64,000 nucleotides of DNA from Ruminococcaceae bacterium YRB3002 (GCA_900099715.1 FMTG01000005.1:123928-187927), one strand, 5' to 3'. Positions 8,901 to 16,459 are shown, counted from the first letter of the stretch. Numbers and translations: made by a program. Notes: generated from the sequence alone by a model not told the origin.

Positions 8901-10369
8901 TTGACCTTGGAATTCATGAATACCGTACATCTCGTACCGAGATCGACGGGATTCGTCGCTTTCAGCGCTTCCTTAGCGAACTGCTCTGAACCCATGCCCA
9001 GTGTCTGCGCGAATGTCTGAATGAACGAACCGCATCCGGATGAGCACGCCTCGTTCAGCATGATGGAATCGATGACGCCGTTCCTTATCCTCATGCATTT
9101 CATGTCCTGACCGCCGATATCGATGATGAAATCAACATCCGGGCAGAAGAACTTGGCGGACGTGAAGTGCGCCATTGTCTCGATCTCGCCCTCGTCAACA
9201 CCGAGAGCAGCCTTGATGATATTCTCTCCGTATCCCGTAACGCAGGAATATGCGATATTGCAGGATGACGGCATCTTTTTGTAGATGTCCTTGAGGATGT
9301 TAACGGCACTCATTACAGGGTTGCCCTTATTGCTCTCATAGAACGTATAGACGATGTCCTTATTGCAGTTGATGACTACAGCCTTTGTAGTGGTCGAGCC
9401 CGCGTCGATACCGAGATAGAGCTCTCCCGACTGTCTGGACAGATCCTGGACCGGGATCGCTGCTTTCTCATGCCTGTCGTAGAATGCCTTCTTCTCTGCC
9501 TCATCCTTGAACAGCGGTGAGATCCTGATGATATCAGGCTTGAATCCTTCCTTGTTCTTGAACCTCTCCAGCAGATCCTTCAGATTGACGGGCTCGCTGT
9601 CGGCAGAAAGCGCAGCGCCCAGAGCAACGTATATCTGTGCCTCCTCTGGCATCCAGAACGAATCGACCTTATCGGAAAGCGTCCTCTCAAAAGCATTCCT
9701 GAGCTCTGAATTGAAGTAAAGCGGACCTCCGAGGAAAGCCACGTTGCCCTTGATCGGTCTTCCGCAGGCAAGACCTGCGATGGTCTGGTTAACAACTGAC
9801 TGGTAGATGGAAGCTGCCAGATCTTCCTTGGCGGCGCCTTCATTGATCAGAGGCTGCAGATCGCTCTTGGCGAACACGCCGCATCGGCTGGCGATCGTAT
9901 ATAAAGACCTGTAGTCCTTGGCAAAGTTATTGAGTCCGTCTGCGTCTGTCTGCAGGAGTGATGCCATCTGGTCGATAAAAGCACCTGTTCCGCCGGCACA
10001 CGTACCGTTCATTCTCTGCTCGAGTACGGGATGCATATAAGTGATCTTGGCATCCTCACCGCCGAGCTCGATTATGACATCTGTCTCAGGATGATACTTG
10101 TTGATGGCAACAGTCTCGGCCATGACCTCCTGAATGAATTTCAGGTGCAGCCAGTTGGCAACGGAAAGGCCTCCGGATCCCGTTATCGTTACGCTGACAT
10201 CAATGCCCGGAAACTTCGCATCAAGCTCTTCAAAGAGTGTGTTAAGAAGTCCCGATACATCGGAATGGTGTCTTCTGTATTCACTGTGTACTATATCGTC
10301 TCCGTCAAGCAGAACGACTTTGATGGTCGTGGAACCGATATCAAGTCCTAATCTGTAGCGGTTGTTCAT
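5921..10369 (-). CDS. Acyl-CoA dehydratase activase-like giant protein (two BcrAD/BadFG ATPase domains plus DUF2229 and HgdB-like part)
   Basis: 1,482 residues. Two ASKHA-type ATPase domains stand in tandem: the first begins LGLDIGSTTIKVVLLDGD with CAGGTGAFIDQM, the second begins LGIDAGSTTTKAVVINC with ACSSGCGSF, the position that holds the bridging [4Fe-4S] cysteine in HgdC-type activators. After a cysteine cluster (CPGCTNHC) comes a DUF2229 region (GIPRCLNQYENYPFW, ESVCYPAKLAHGHI), and the last 500 residues resemble 2-hydroxyacyl-CoA dehydratase subunits (NNDACFPTIVVVGQMM, SCGNFCGEGWF, ICAQPFACLPNH). Classical HgdC activates a radical dehydratase by ATP-driven electron transfer. This fused family is widespread in Clostridia but its substrate is not established. 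It overlaps polA and the upstream gene by one base each. Confidence 0.9.
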   Translation of the reverse strand: MNNRYRLGLDIGSTTIKVVLLDGDDIVHSEYRRHHSDVSGLLNTLFEELDAKFPGIDVSVTITGSGGLSVANWLHLKFIQEVMAETVAINKYHPETDVIIELGGEDAKITYMHPVLEQRMNGTCAGGTGAFIDQMASLLQTDADGLNNFAKDYRSLYTIASRCGVFAKSDLQPLINEGAAKEDLAASIYQSVVNQTIAGLACGRPIKGNVAFLGGPLYFNSELRNAFERTLSDKVDSFWMPEEAQIYVALGAALSADSEPVNLKDLLERFKNKEGFKPDIIRISPLFKDEAEKKAFYDRHEKAAIPVQDLSRQSGELYLGIDAGSTTTKAVVINCNKDIVYTFYESNKGNPVMSAVNILKDIYKKMPSSCNIAYSCVTGYGENIIKAALGVDEGEIETMAHFTSAKFFCPDVDFIIDIGGQDMKCMRIRNGVIDSIMLNEACSSGCGSFIQTFAQTLGMGSEQFAKEALKATNPVDLGTRCTVFMNSKVKQAQKEGASVGDISAGLSYSVVRNALYKVIKIRDTEQLGKNIVVQGGTFLNDAILRCFEIISQRDVIRPNVAGLMGAFGAALIAKDRCPELLSDRDEYTNRSRILGPSELDSFEMETENTQCPGCTNHCRLTIATFSNGRKFVSGNRCERGEDIALSQKHDDKEAIPNLFKYKYERTFKYKPLKAEDAPRGEIGIPRCLNQYENYPFWFTVLTKLGFRVVISARSSHALFEKGMETIPSESVCYPAKLAHGHIENLIAKGITTIFYPSVPYEQVENQNSGNHYNCPIVCSYPEVIRNNVENLKEKEIRYLNPFMPLDNMETVASNLAKCFEYCGVSVDEAREAVEAGCEEYYNFKEDIRKKGAEILEDINKRGIKGIVLAGRPYHIDPEINHGIPEMINSLGLAVLTEDSVAKPGRLKRPIRVVDQWMYHTRLYEAAAFVITRPELELVQLTSFGCGLDAVTSDQVQEILEQSGKLYTLLKIDEVSNLGAARIRMRSLVVAMNERAEMAKRGEGPSEDPNKIAEEGRYTLKRAEFTKDAKKKHTLIAPQMAPIQFDFVEAAFHDAGYHLKLLKQATREDIECGLKYVNNDACFPTIVVVGQMMNAVLKGEVDPNNCTLMITQTGGGCRATNYVAFLRKALKDAGFPQIPVVAISVQQFEKNEGWKITPSFAFTAIKALCLGDMLTTLLLRTRPYEKVKGSANALYMYINRIGRKMLNPSEKDDDLTPRYDQVMPNNYWDRPEDEKAAIKACLKEIGADLDNIPRVRSYKKFVSLAVTLFDKLPLQDIPRKPRVGLVGEILVKFHPDANNNAIDVIEAEGCEGVLPGVLDFFLYCCYNPIWAESNLGRSKRTARINQAAIDVLERFRKPINEAFKKTGGKFMLTERIEELASKSSTVLSCGNFCGEGWFLTAEMIELIQDGVPNIICAQPFACLPNHVTGKGMIKELRRQYPNSNIIPIDYDPGASEANQLNRIKLMISTAHAVRRREIEAEGK

Positions 10370-11202
10370 TACTTGCTGTCTCCTTTTTTGCCATTGGAAG
10401 TATTGGTTTTGGGCGCTATCTTGGGTGCGCCTTTGGGCTGCTTATTGCTCTTGGAGTCGCTGGTACCGTCATACAGATTCCTTCCGACCTTCTTCTCTTT
10501 TGCCGCCCTTGCACTGCCCGGCTGGCTCCTGTTCGCACGCTGTCCTCTTCCGCGTTTCTTTACATCATCGGATCCGAACACCTTGCGCGAATTCTCGCGG
10601 AGCTCAGCCATATGCTGCTTCTCAGCCTCACGGAGTGCCTGTTTGAAGTCAGCACTCTCGTTCAGCATCTTCTTAACATCATCATTGAGTGATAATCTCA
10701 GGAGCTCATCAGGCACGCCCTTGTTCAGGTCGAAGATCATGCCGAACCTGTCCTTCACGGTAAGCTGCAGCGCCTCGCAGATCATAACCACGTTACGCTC
10801 ATAATCAGCGAAATCACACCTGATCCCCAGCTGCAGCGGCAGCCCGTAGAAATTCAGGTTTGCATAAGGAAGGCTCCTCGTAAATATCAGATGAAGCGTG
10901 ATCAGTTTCATGTAAGATTCCAGGTTGATGCAGTCCTGATCGCATATAAGGGTCAGCTGTCCCCTCTCGATCATACAGGCGATATCGCTCTTCTCATCCT
11001 CAAAGCCATTGGCCCACAGGAAATAAAGCTCTCTGTAGACATCCTTCTTAAACGCCTCGAAATCCCTCGTCAAAGGAACCGCCAGCACCGTGGGGCCAAG
11101 ATTGAAAATGTACTGCATATATGACACTTCCAGGTACTGAGGCACCGAGAAATACTTGATGTAAGCAGCTACATCCCTGCTGTTGAATATATATCTGTGC
11201 AC
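10369..11202 (-). CDS. Uncharacterised protein with basic disordered C-terminal tail
   Basis: I do not recognise this family. The first 200 residues look globular and mixed alpha/beta; the last 75 or so are Lys/Arg/Ser/Asn-rich and low complexity (KKRGRGQRANRSQPGSARAA, APKIAPKTNTSNGKKGDSK), suggesting a nucleic-acid-binding tail. The start is uncertain. An ATG exists at 11268, but the DNA between 11268 and 11202 holds an extended -10 box (TGTTATAAT on the minus strand), so a GTG at 11202 with GGAG upstream is preferred. It is first in the operon that continues into the dehydratase activase-like gene and polA. Confidence 0.65.
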   Translation of the reverse strand: MHRYIFNSRDVAAYIKYFSVPQYLEVSYMQYIFNLGPTVLAVPLTRDFEAFKKDVYRELYFLWANGFEDEKSDIACMIERGQLTLICDQDCINLESYMKLITLHLIFTRSLPYANLNFYGLPLQLGIRCDFADYERNVVMICEALQLTVKDRFGMIFDLNKGVPDELLRLSLNDDVKKMLNESADFKQALREAEKQHMAELRENSRKVFGSDDVKKRGRGQRANRSQPGSARAAKEKKVGRNLYDGTSDSKSNKQPKGAPKIAPKTNTSNGKKGDSK

Positions 11203-11276
11203 GTTAAGCTTAAGCTCCGTTATTTTATTATTTATTATATGCGTTAGATTATAACACATAGTATCCAAAAACAGTG

Positions 11277-11285
11277 TGGTAGAAT
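11277..11285 (+). promoter_or_regulatory. Extended -10 promoter, leaderless start for the DAACS gene
   Basis: TGGTAGAAT (TGn plus -10 hexamer) ends 6 nt before the ATG at 11292, placing the expected transcription start on or next to that A. There is no Shine-Dalgarno before either this ATG or the ATG at 11286. The pattern matches four other genes in the window. Confidence 0.6.
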
Positions 11286-11291
11286 ATGGGC

Positions 11292-12872
11292 ATGAATGAT
11301 CAAAAAAAGATCCTGCTGGACAATAAAGGCGTAGATGAGCTTACATCCACCGTTGCTGACTGGATGCAAAGCTCCGGGATCAAGGGCATCTCCCTCACCC
11401 GGGCGCGTATTACTGTAGAGACCGTTGTCCTTGCTCTCTCCGAGCACACGGGCGGCAGTCTGGATGTCTTTGTGTCCATGAAGAGATTTCTCGGTACCAA
11501 TACGCTGTATGTCAGGTATGAGGGAGAATCCTACAACCCTCTCAAGGATGAGGTGAGTGACGAGTGGACCTCCACAATCCTGTCCACTGTCGCTGTAACA
11601 CCATCCTGGAGGTACAAAGACGGCATAAATGAGCTGTCCATCCGCATTCCGCGCAAGAGGATCAAGGATGAGATGATCCTGCTGGGATCCGCAGTTCTGG
11701 CAGTGATACTGGGGGCTCTGGGAAATGTCCTTCCCGAACAGACCGTGAATATCCTTTCAGATTTTGTACTTGAACCGATCGAGACAGTATTTATAAACCT
11801 GCTTGGCACCTTCGCAGGCACGCTGGTATTTCTGGCTCTTGTATCGGGAATATGCGGCATGGGCAACGTATCTGAACTTAGCAAAGTCGGAAAGTACGTG
11901 ACAGGAAGATACCTTGTTATGTCATTTGTCTGTGCCGGAATAATGGGCGCCGCTATGATCCCCTTTTTCTCGTTCGTATGGGGAACGAAGCAGACATCTT
12001 CCCAGCTTGATAAACTGTTTAAGATGATCGTTGATATAGTCCCTCCAAACCCGGTAAAGCCCTTCATGGAGGGAAATATGCTTCAGATCGTCTTTATGGC
12101 TCTGATCATCGGCGCCGCACTGCTCATGCTGGGGAATAAAGTCTCCGTCCTTCAGACAGGAATCCTTCAGGCCAGTTCAGTGTATATGCGCATCATGGAA
12201 ATGATCTGCCGGATAATGCCTTTGTACATCGTGGCATCCCTGACCCTGCTGTTCTGGAGCAACGGGTTCTCGATCTTCAAGACGATCTGGAAGCCCATCG
12301 TTTACTCAATGATCCTGGCCAATCTGATAATGTTCGGCAAGATCTTCATAGCTTCGGTCCGGTATAAGACGAGTCCCTTTCTGCTGATTAAGAAAGTCAT
12401 ACCGACATATCTTATCGGTCTCACTACCGCTTCATCCATCGCAGCCCTCAGTCCCGCCCTTGATATATGCGAGAACAGGTTTGGAATCTCCCGCCAGCTC
12501 GGCAGGTTCTCCTTTCCTATCGGAGCTCTCTTGTATGGCGGAACAACCAGCGGCGGCTACATCGCCATCATCTATTATCTTGCCGAAGCAGAGGGCATCA
12601 GTGTCGATGCAGGCTGGTTCATAATGGCATGGCTCTTTATCACGATAGTGTCACTTACCCTGCCCCCTGTATCAGGCGGCACGCTTATTGGTCTTGGAGT
12701 TATCCTGGCCCAGTTCAGTATCCCGTCGACCAACCTCGGTATCGCAGGCACACTGACGTTGATCATCGACTTCCTCGTCACATCGGCTAAGGTCGGTATG
12801 ATGCCTGTCGAGATCGCCAACCAGGCCGCGCATCTGGATGAGCTGGATGTGGAGGTAATGAGGCGGAAGTAA
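11292..12872 (+). CDS. DAACS-type cation symporter with N-terminal HATPase-like domain
   Basis: 526 residues. Residues 1 to about 118 are soluble and resemble a degenerate RsbW-type histidine-kinase-like ATPase (ARITVETVVLALSEHTGG where such proteins have the N box; YVRYEGESYNPLKDE where they have DxGxxYDP). From about 125 there are eight or so membrane segments with the fold of sodium/proton:dicarboxylate or amino-acid symporters, including hairpin-like stretches TTASSIAALSPALDICENRF and PPVSGGTLIGLGVILAQFS. The classical NMDGT binding motif is absent; PIGALLYGGTTSGG occupies that position, so the substrate may differ from glutamate or C4-dicarboxylates. The start at 11292 is chosen from the promoter spacing. 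Membrane transport is secure, substrate unknown. Confidence 0.8.
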   Translation: MNDQKKILLDNKGVDELTSTVADWMQSSGIKGISLTRARITVETVVLALSEHTGGSLDVFVSMKRFLGTNTLYVRYEGESYNPLKDEVSDEWTSTILSTVAVTPSWRYKDGINELSIRIPRKRIKDEMILLGSAVLAVILGALGNVLPEQTVNILSDFVLEPIETVFINLLGTFAGTLVFLALVSGICGMGNVSELSKVGKYVTGRYLVMSFVCAGIMGAAMIPFFSFVWGTKQTSSQLDKLFKMIVDIVPPNPVKPFMEGNMLQIVFMALIIGAALLMLGNKVSVLQTGILQASSVYMRIMEMICRIMPLYIVASLTLLFWSNGFSIFKTIWKPIVYSMILANLIMFGKIFIASVRYKTSPFLLIKKVIPTYLIGLTTASSIAALSPALDICENRFGISRQLGRFSFPIGALLYGGTTSGGYIAIIYYLAEAEGISVDAGWFIMAWLFITIVSLTLPPVSGGTLIGLGVILAQFSIPSTNLGIAGTLTLIIDFLVTSAKVGMMPVEIANQAAHLDELDVEVMRRK

Positions 12873-12924
12873 GGGTATCAGTAAAATGCAAGACTGAAAG
12901 TTTAATAACCCGCTTCTCGATGCG

Positions 12925-12953
12925 TAAAAAAGCTGCCCCTCACGGGACAGCTT
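12925..12953 (-). terminator. Rho-independent terminator of infC-rpmI-rplT (probably bidirectional)
   Basis: An imperfect hairpin (AAGCTGCCCC / GGGACAGCTT on the plus strand) lies between the convergent DAACS and rplT genes. On the minus strand it is followed by a run of six T; on the plus strand by TCATTTATTT. It may therefore stop both transcripts. Confidence 0.8.
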
Positions 12954-12976
12954 CATTTATTTGATCGGTCAGGATC

Positions 12977-13330
12977 TCAGATAGCAGCCTTAGCCTTCTC
13001 AACGAGTGCTGTGAACCCTGCGGGATCTGTGATAGCGATATCGGACAGAACCTTACGGTCGAGATCGATGCCAGCCTTCTTAAGGCCGCCCATGAACTTG
13101 CTGTAGCTCATATCGTTCAGTCTGCATGCAGCGTTGATACGAACGATCCAAAGCTTTCTGAAATCTCTCTTCTTCTGTCTTCTGTCACGGTAAGCGTAGT
13201 TGCCTGACTTCAGGACAGCCTGGTTAGCTACCTTGAAGAGCTTGCTCTTGTGACCCCAATATCCCTTAGCCTGCTTAAGAATCTTATGATGACGGGCTCT
13301 TGTACGAATGCCTCTCTTTACTCTGGACAT
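12977..13330 (-). CDS. rplT: 50S ribosomal protein L20
   Basis: 117 residues, the normal length, highly basic. Begins [20 protein letters not shown] and contains [20 protein letters not shown], both characteristic of bL20. L20 is an early assembly protein of the large subunit and in Firmicutes is the repressor that binds the infC leader. It is the last gene of infC-rpmI-rplT, 36 bp after rpmI, with AGGAGG before the ATG. The terminator at 12925-12953 closes the operon. Confidence 0.98.
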   Translation of the reverse strand: MSRVKRGIRTRARHHKILKQAKGYWGHKSKLFKVANQAVLKSGNYAYRDRRQKKRDFRKLWIVRINAACRLNDMSYSKFMGGLKKAGIDLDRKVLSDIAITDPAGFTALVEKAKAAI

Positions 13331-13365
13331 ATTTATTTCCTCCTAAATTCTCGTAATTACTCTGA

Positions 13366-13563
13366 TCAAGCGTAAGGGATCATCTTCTTGATAACCCTAG
13401 CGTTAGCGTCTGCGCAAACCTGGCTATGACGGAGATGTCTCATTCTCTTGGTAGGCCTCTTGCTCAGGATGTGGCTTCTGAAAGACTGCTTGTGAAGCAC
13501 TTTACCGCTTGCTGTGACCTTAAATCTCTTCTTCGATGAACTGTGTGTCTTCTGCTTAGGCAT
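13366..13563 (-). CDS. rpmI: 50S ribosomal protein L35
   Basis: 65 residues, normal size. MPKQKTHSSSKKRFKVTASG and LSKRPTKRMRHLR are the family hallmarks of bL35. Located between infC (23 bp) and rplT (36 bp) in the conserved order, with GAGGAC upstream of the ATG. Regulated through the infC leader with its neighbours. Confidence 0.98.
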   Translation of the reverse strand: MPKQKTHSSSKKRFKVTASGKVLHKQSFRSHILSKRPTKRMRHLRHSQVCADANARVIKKMIPYA

Positions 13564-13586
13564 TATACTGTCCTCCTCATGTTTAA

Positions 13587-14111
13587 TTACTTCTTCTTGA
13601 CAGGCGTCAGGTACATTACCATGTTACGACCCTCTACCTTCGCCTTCTTGTCGATCGTCCCGTATTCGGACAACCCTTCTGCAAAGCTCTCCATTACCTT
13701 GTAACCCTGGTCCTGGAATGCCATCTCACGGCCGCGGAATCTGATATTCACCTTGACTCTGTCGCCGTTCGACAGGAACTTGATCGCTGCCTTTCTCTTT
13801 ACTTCGATGTCATGAACATCGGTATTGAGCTTCAAACCTATTTCCTTAAGTTCTGTCTCTTTCTGCTTCTTCTTAGCTTCCTTCTCTCTCTTACCCTTCT
13901 CGAAAAGGAATTTCCCGTAGTCCATGATCCTGCACACAGGATTCTCAGGATTCGGAGAGATGCATACCAGATCCAGATCTGCTTCCTCGGCCATCTCCCT
14001 GGCCTTCTCGATAGGCACAACGCCCACCATGTTACCGTCTGCGTCAATAAGTCTGACCTGTGCAAACTTGATGGCGTCACCTACCATCTGTGTCTCAGCT
14101 CCTTTAGCGAT
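13587..14111 (-). CDS. infC: Translation initiation factor IF-3 with probable AUC start codon
   Basis: About 175 residues. The N domain has FAQVRLIDADGNMVGVVPIE, the linker is Lys/Glu-rich (FEKGKREKEAKKKQKE) and the C domain has NTDVHDIEVKRKAAIKFLSN and KVNIRFRGREMAF. IF-3 stops subunit joining and checks start codon and initiator tRNA. A GTG six bases upstream (14117) lies only 3 nt from the GGAGG core, while ATC at 14111 lies 9 nt from it. The resulting N-terminus (I-A-K-G...) parallels Bacillus IF-3, which starts at AUU with I-S-K. A non-canonical start allows autorepression by IF-3 and is a hallmark of infC. Confidence 0.93.
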   Translation of the reverse strand: MAKGAETQMVGDAIKFAQVRLIDADGNMVGVVPIEKAREMAEEADLDLVCISPNPENPVCRIMDYGKFLFEKGKREKEAKKKQKETELKEIGLKLNTDVHDIEVKRKAAIKFLSNGDRVKVNIRFRGREMAFQDQGYKVMESFAEGLSEYGTIDKKAKVEGRNMVMYLTPVKKK

Positions 14112-14117
14112 GTTCAC

Positions 14118-14252
14118 TCACCTCCCAACATAAAAAAAGAACGGATCAGATCCGTTCTCACAACAACCCTTTGCCTTACAGCAATAAAAAAGTCTGTGAC
14201 CTCTTCACTCAAGCGCTTGAGGTGAGAACGGAACAGTTCTGCTTTATTTGAC
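14118..14252 (-). promoter_or_regulatory. infC leader RNA with antiterminator/terminator switch (L20-leader type)
   Basis: The leader is about 135 nt, from the predicted start near 14252 to the infC start. An 11-nt segment TCCGTTCTCAC (minus strand, complement of 14222-14232) is exactly complementary to GTGAGAACGGA (complement of 14151-14161), which contains the 5' arm of the terminator, so the two pairings exclude each other. The leader also holds a perfect 14-bp palindrome CTCAAGCGCTTGAG (14208-14221). The sequence supports attenuation directly; L20 as the ligand is inferred from the Bacillus system. Confidence 0.75.
14132..14158 (-). terminator. Attenuator terminator in the infC leader
   Basis: On the minus strand the hairpin AGAACGGATC/GATCCGTTCT is followed at once by seven T and then, 10 nt later, by the infC Shine-Dalgarno GGAGGTGA. 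A terminator placed just before a ribosome-binding site is an attenuator. Its 5' strand can pair instead with an upstream leader segment (see the 14118-14252 entry). In Bacillus this operon is controlled by L20 through such a leader. Confidence 0.85.
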
Positions 14253-14258
14253 TTGCAT

Positions 14259-14287
14259 ATATTAGCCTGTAATGCCTGATCTGTCAA
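14259..14287 (-). promoter_or_regulatory. Sigma-A promoter of infC-rpmI-rplT
   Basis: On the minus strand a perfect -35 TTGACA (complement of 14282-14287), a 17-bp spacer and -10 TAATAT (complement of 14259-14264). Transcription should start near 14252. Confidence 0.85.
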
Positions 14288-14363
14288 GAGGTGAAATTGG
14301 GCTCGCAGACAAGTCGCTCACTTCAGTCCTCGTCGCTAGCGCCGCATAATATGCGTTCGAGCT
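14288..14363. repeat. GGGCTCG-family repeat after rnhB
   Basis: On the minus strand, directly after the rnhB TAA, comes AGCTCGAACGCA, then a variant of the gene-end repeat with CGACGAGGACTGAAGTGAGCG and finally GCGAGCCC. Related copies lie at 958, 30400-30439, 32741-32945, 39344-39510, 50028-50348 and 57541-57575. It fills the gap between rnhB and the infC promoter. Confidence 0.6.
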
Positions 14364-15005
14364 TTAGTGGATCACCTTCAGAAAACTCCTCCGATGTATC
14401 GGGCTCATGCCCAGCTCTCTTATAGCGGCATAATGATCTTTCGTTCCGTAGCCTTTGTGCTTGGCAAATCCGTAACCCGGGAATTCCTTATCGTACTCCA
14501 TCATCATGTGATCCCTCGTTACCTTTGCCAGGATAGATGCTGCTGCTATGGAATTTGATTTCGCGTCGCCTTTGATTATGGGCACGACTTCCTGGGGAAC
14601 GCCCTCGAGCTTTACTGCATCGATCAGCAGAAGATCGGGAACGGCCGATGCTGATATATCAGCGACACACTGACGCATCGCCTTTTTGGTGGCTTCAAGG
14701 ATGTTGATCTCGTCGATGGTCTGCGCATCTACTGCGACAACGGCATATGCCAGGGCATTCTCTTTAATCACGGGGAACAGCGCCTCGCGCTTCTTCTCGG
14801 AGAGTTTCTTGCTGTCGTCCAGGCCGTAAACGGGCTTTGACGGGTCAAGAATGCAGCAGGCCGCCACTACGGGACCGGCCAGGGGGCCTCTTCCCGCTTC
14901 GTCGATTCCTGCTATAACATGGTAGCCGCGTGCTGCATAGTCGTTTTCGTATACGCTGAGCTCGGCATATTTTGCCTCGAGCATTTCCTGTGTTATCTTA
15001 GCCAT
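14364..15005 (-). CDS. rnhB: Ribonuclease HII
   Basis: 213 residues. Cleaves the RNA strand of RNA-DNA hybrids and removes single ribonucleotides from DNA. The catalytic signature GIDEAGRGPLAGPVVAA (first Asp/Glu pair), LLIDAVKLEG (third acid) and SIAAASILAKVTRD (fourth acid) are all present. The start overlaps the end of rbgA by 8 bp, the usual rbgA-rnhB coupling in Firmicutes. Confidence 0.97.
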   Translation of the reverse strand: MAKITQEMLEAKYAELSVYENDYAARGYHVIAGIDEAGRGPLAGPVVAACCILDPSKPVYGLDDSKKLSEKKREALFPVIKENALAYAVVAVDAQTIDEINILEATKKAMRQCVADISASAVPDLLLIDAVKLEGVPQEVVPIIKGDAKSNSIAAASILAKVTRDHMMMEYDKEFPGYGFAKHKGYGTKDHYAAIRELGMSPIHRRSFLKVIH

Positions 15006-15879
15006 CCGTATTCTCCTTCAAAACGGGGACTTCAAGCGTTATCCTGCCGATCCTGCCGCTCTGCAGATCGTCCAGGAGCAGGCGTGCAAATCTGTCCTCG
15101 TCTATCCTTCCGCCGCTCATGAGACAGCCTCTTTTGCGGGCCATTTCCTGAAAAGTCTCGTAGTCATCAGAAGCGGGCAGTTCAACTTTGTAACGTTCGC
15201 TCATCAGCTCCGGATACAGCGAATTCAGTATCTTCATGGTCTCATAAGATGCCTCGAGCACATCAATGACCTCTTCCTTCACCGCACCTGTCGCTACAAG
15301 AACGATGCCGGAACGCTTGCTCTGGATCTTCGGCCACAGTACTCCGGGCATGTCCATCAGCTCAAAGCGCGAATCGGTCTTGATCCACTTAGGCGCTCTC
15401 GTAACACCGGGGCGGTCGCCGGTGACAGCGCTCTTTTTGCCTGCCAGCGCATTAATAAGAGTGGATTTACCGGTGTTGGGAACACCAACGACCATAGCAC
15501 GTATGGGGCGTCCTGTGCGGCCTTTTGATGCTGCTTTCTCCAGCAGATCAGACAGTTCCTCCTCGGCAGCCTTCTTGAGGTTGTCGATACCTCCCTTGCG
15601 GTTTGCCTGGATCGGAATGGCGCGAAGGCCCTGCTTCCTGTAATGCTGCACCCACTCATTAGTCTTGTCGGGATCCGCCAGATCCGCCTTGTTGAGCAGG
15701 ATGATATGGGGTTTGTTTCCTATTATCTGGTTCAGCTCGGGATTTCGGCTGCTGAACGGGATCCTCGCATCCACAGTCTCAAAGACTATATCCACGAGTT
15801 TCAGATTCTCGGCCGTCTGATTGAGGGCCTTGCGCATATGTCCGGGGAACCAGTTTATGTTAGATCTGTTGTCACTCAT
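14998..15879 (-). CDS. rbgA: Ribosome biogenesis GTPase YlqF/RbgA
   Basis: 293 residues, begins MSDNRSNINWFPGHMRKAL, the typical RbgA N-terminus. The G motifs are circularly permuted: G4 LLNKADLAD (about 60), then G1 GVPNTGKSTLINAL (about 130), then G3 DMPGVLWPK (about 175). RbgA drives a late step of 50S assembly. The ATG has no Shine-Dalgarno; instead TGCTAATAT (minus strand) ends 6 nt before it, suggesting a leaderless mRNA. Confidence 0.96.
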   Translation of the reverse strand: MSDNRSNINWFPGHMRKALNQTAENLKLVDIVFETVDARIPFSSRNPELNQIIGNKPHIILLNKADLADPDKTNEWVQHYRKQGLRAIPIQANRKGGIDNLKKAAEEELSDLLEKAASKGRTGRPIRAMVVGVPNTGKSTLINALAGKKSAVTGDRPGVTRAPKWIKTDSRFELMDMPGVLWPKIQSKRSGIVLVATGAVKEEVIDVLEASYETMKILNSLYPELMSERYKVELPASDDYETFQEMARKRGCLMSGGRIDEDRFARLLLDDLQSGRIGRITLEVPVLKENTDG

Positions 15880-15885
15880 TTCGCG

Positions 15886-15894
15886 ATATTAGCA
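15886..15894 (-). promoter_or_regulatory. Extended -10 promoter directly before rbgA (leaderless)
   Basis: TGCTAATAT on the minus strand ends 6 nt upstream of the rbgA ATG, which puts the predicted transcript start at the start codon. A second extended -10 (TGCTATAAT, 15977-15985) lies about 90 nt further upstream, after the rplS terminator, and would give a leadered transcript. Confidence 0.5.
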
Positions 15895-15976
15895 CACTCC
15901 TTTCATCTGCCGCACCTGTCTCCACATTGCAGTATTACGCCTCCTTGAAACACTCAGATTCACAGACTTTCAAGAC

Positions 15977-15985
15977 ATTATAGCA
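15977..15985 (-). promoter_or_regulatory. Extended -10 promoter upstream of rbgA-rnhB
   Basis: TGCTATAAT on the minus strand, immediately downstream of the rplS terminator. It matches the consensus extended -10 exactly. No convincing -35 is seen. Confidence 0.55.
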
Positions 15986-16014
15986 TAAATAAGACGCCGT
16001 CCGAAGACGGCGTC
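15983..16014 (-). terminator. Rho-independent terminator after rplS
   Basis: On the minus strand a perfect 9-bp stem GACGCCGTC/GACGGCGTC is closed by a stable UUCG tetraloop and followed by TTATTTAT. It ends the ylxM-ffh...trmD-rplS transcript. Confidence 0.85.
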
Positions 16015-16036
16015 CGTTTGCTGCAAAACAAAGCAA

Positions 16037-16378
16037 TTAGAGCTTCTCTCTGATACGAGCTGCCTTGCCCTGACGTCCGCGAAGATAATAAAGCTTCGCT
16101 CTTCTTACGCGGCCCTTACGTACGATATCGATCTTCTCGATCTTGGGTGAGTGTACAGGAAGAATACGCTCTACACCTACGCCGTAAGAGATACGACGGA
16201 TGGTGATCGTCTCTGTAAGTCCACTGCCTTTACGTGCGATAACGTAACCTTCGAATACCTGAATACGCTCGCGGGTACCCTCCTTGATCTTCAGGTGAGC
16301 CTTTACGTAGTCACCGATCTCGACCTCGGAGTAGCTGTTTCTGAGGTTCTGTTCCTCAACAACTTTTACCAAATCCAT
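16037..16378 (-). CDS. rplS: 50S ribosomal protein L19
   Basis: 113 residues, normal length. Contains [20 protein letters not shown] and [20 protein letters not shown], signatures of bL19, which lies at the 30S-50S interface. AGGAGGAAACTTAAT precedes the ATG. It is the last gene of the ylxM operon, 81 bp after trmD, and is followed by a strong terminator. Confidence 0.98.
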   Translation of the reverse strand: MDLVKVVEEQNLRNSYSEVEIGDYVKAHLKIKEGTRERIQVFEGYVIARKGSGLTETITIRRISYGVGVERILPVHSPKIEKIDIVRKGRVRRAKLYYLRGRQGKAARIREKL

Positions 16379-16459
16379 ATTAAGTTTCCTCCTTGTCCTG
16401 CAGATGTTCGTGCCTGGAATCGGGGCAGAGGACCATCCTGATAAAGCTGTATGATTTTA

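Noticed and set aside
14118..14363. tRNA or other structured RNA gene upstream of infC
   Set aside because: The hairpins are explained by the attenuator and a gene-end repeat; no cloverleaf or CCA end was seen.
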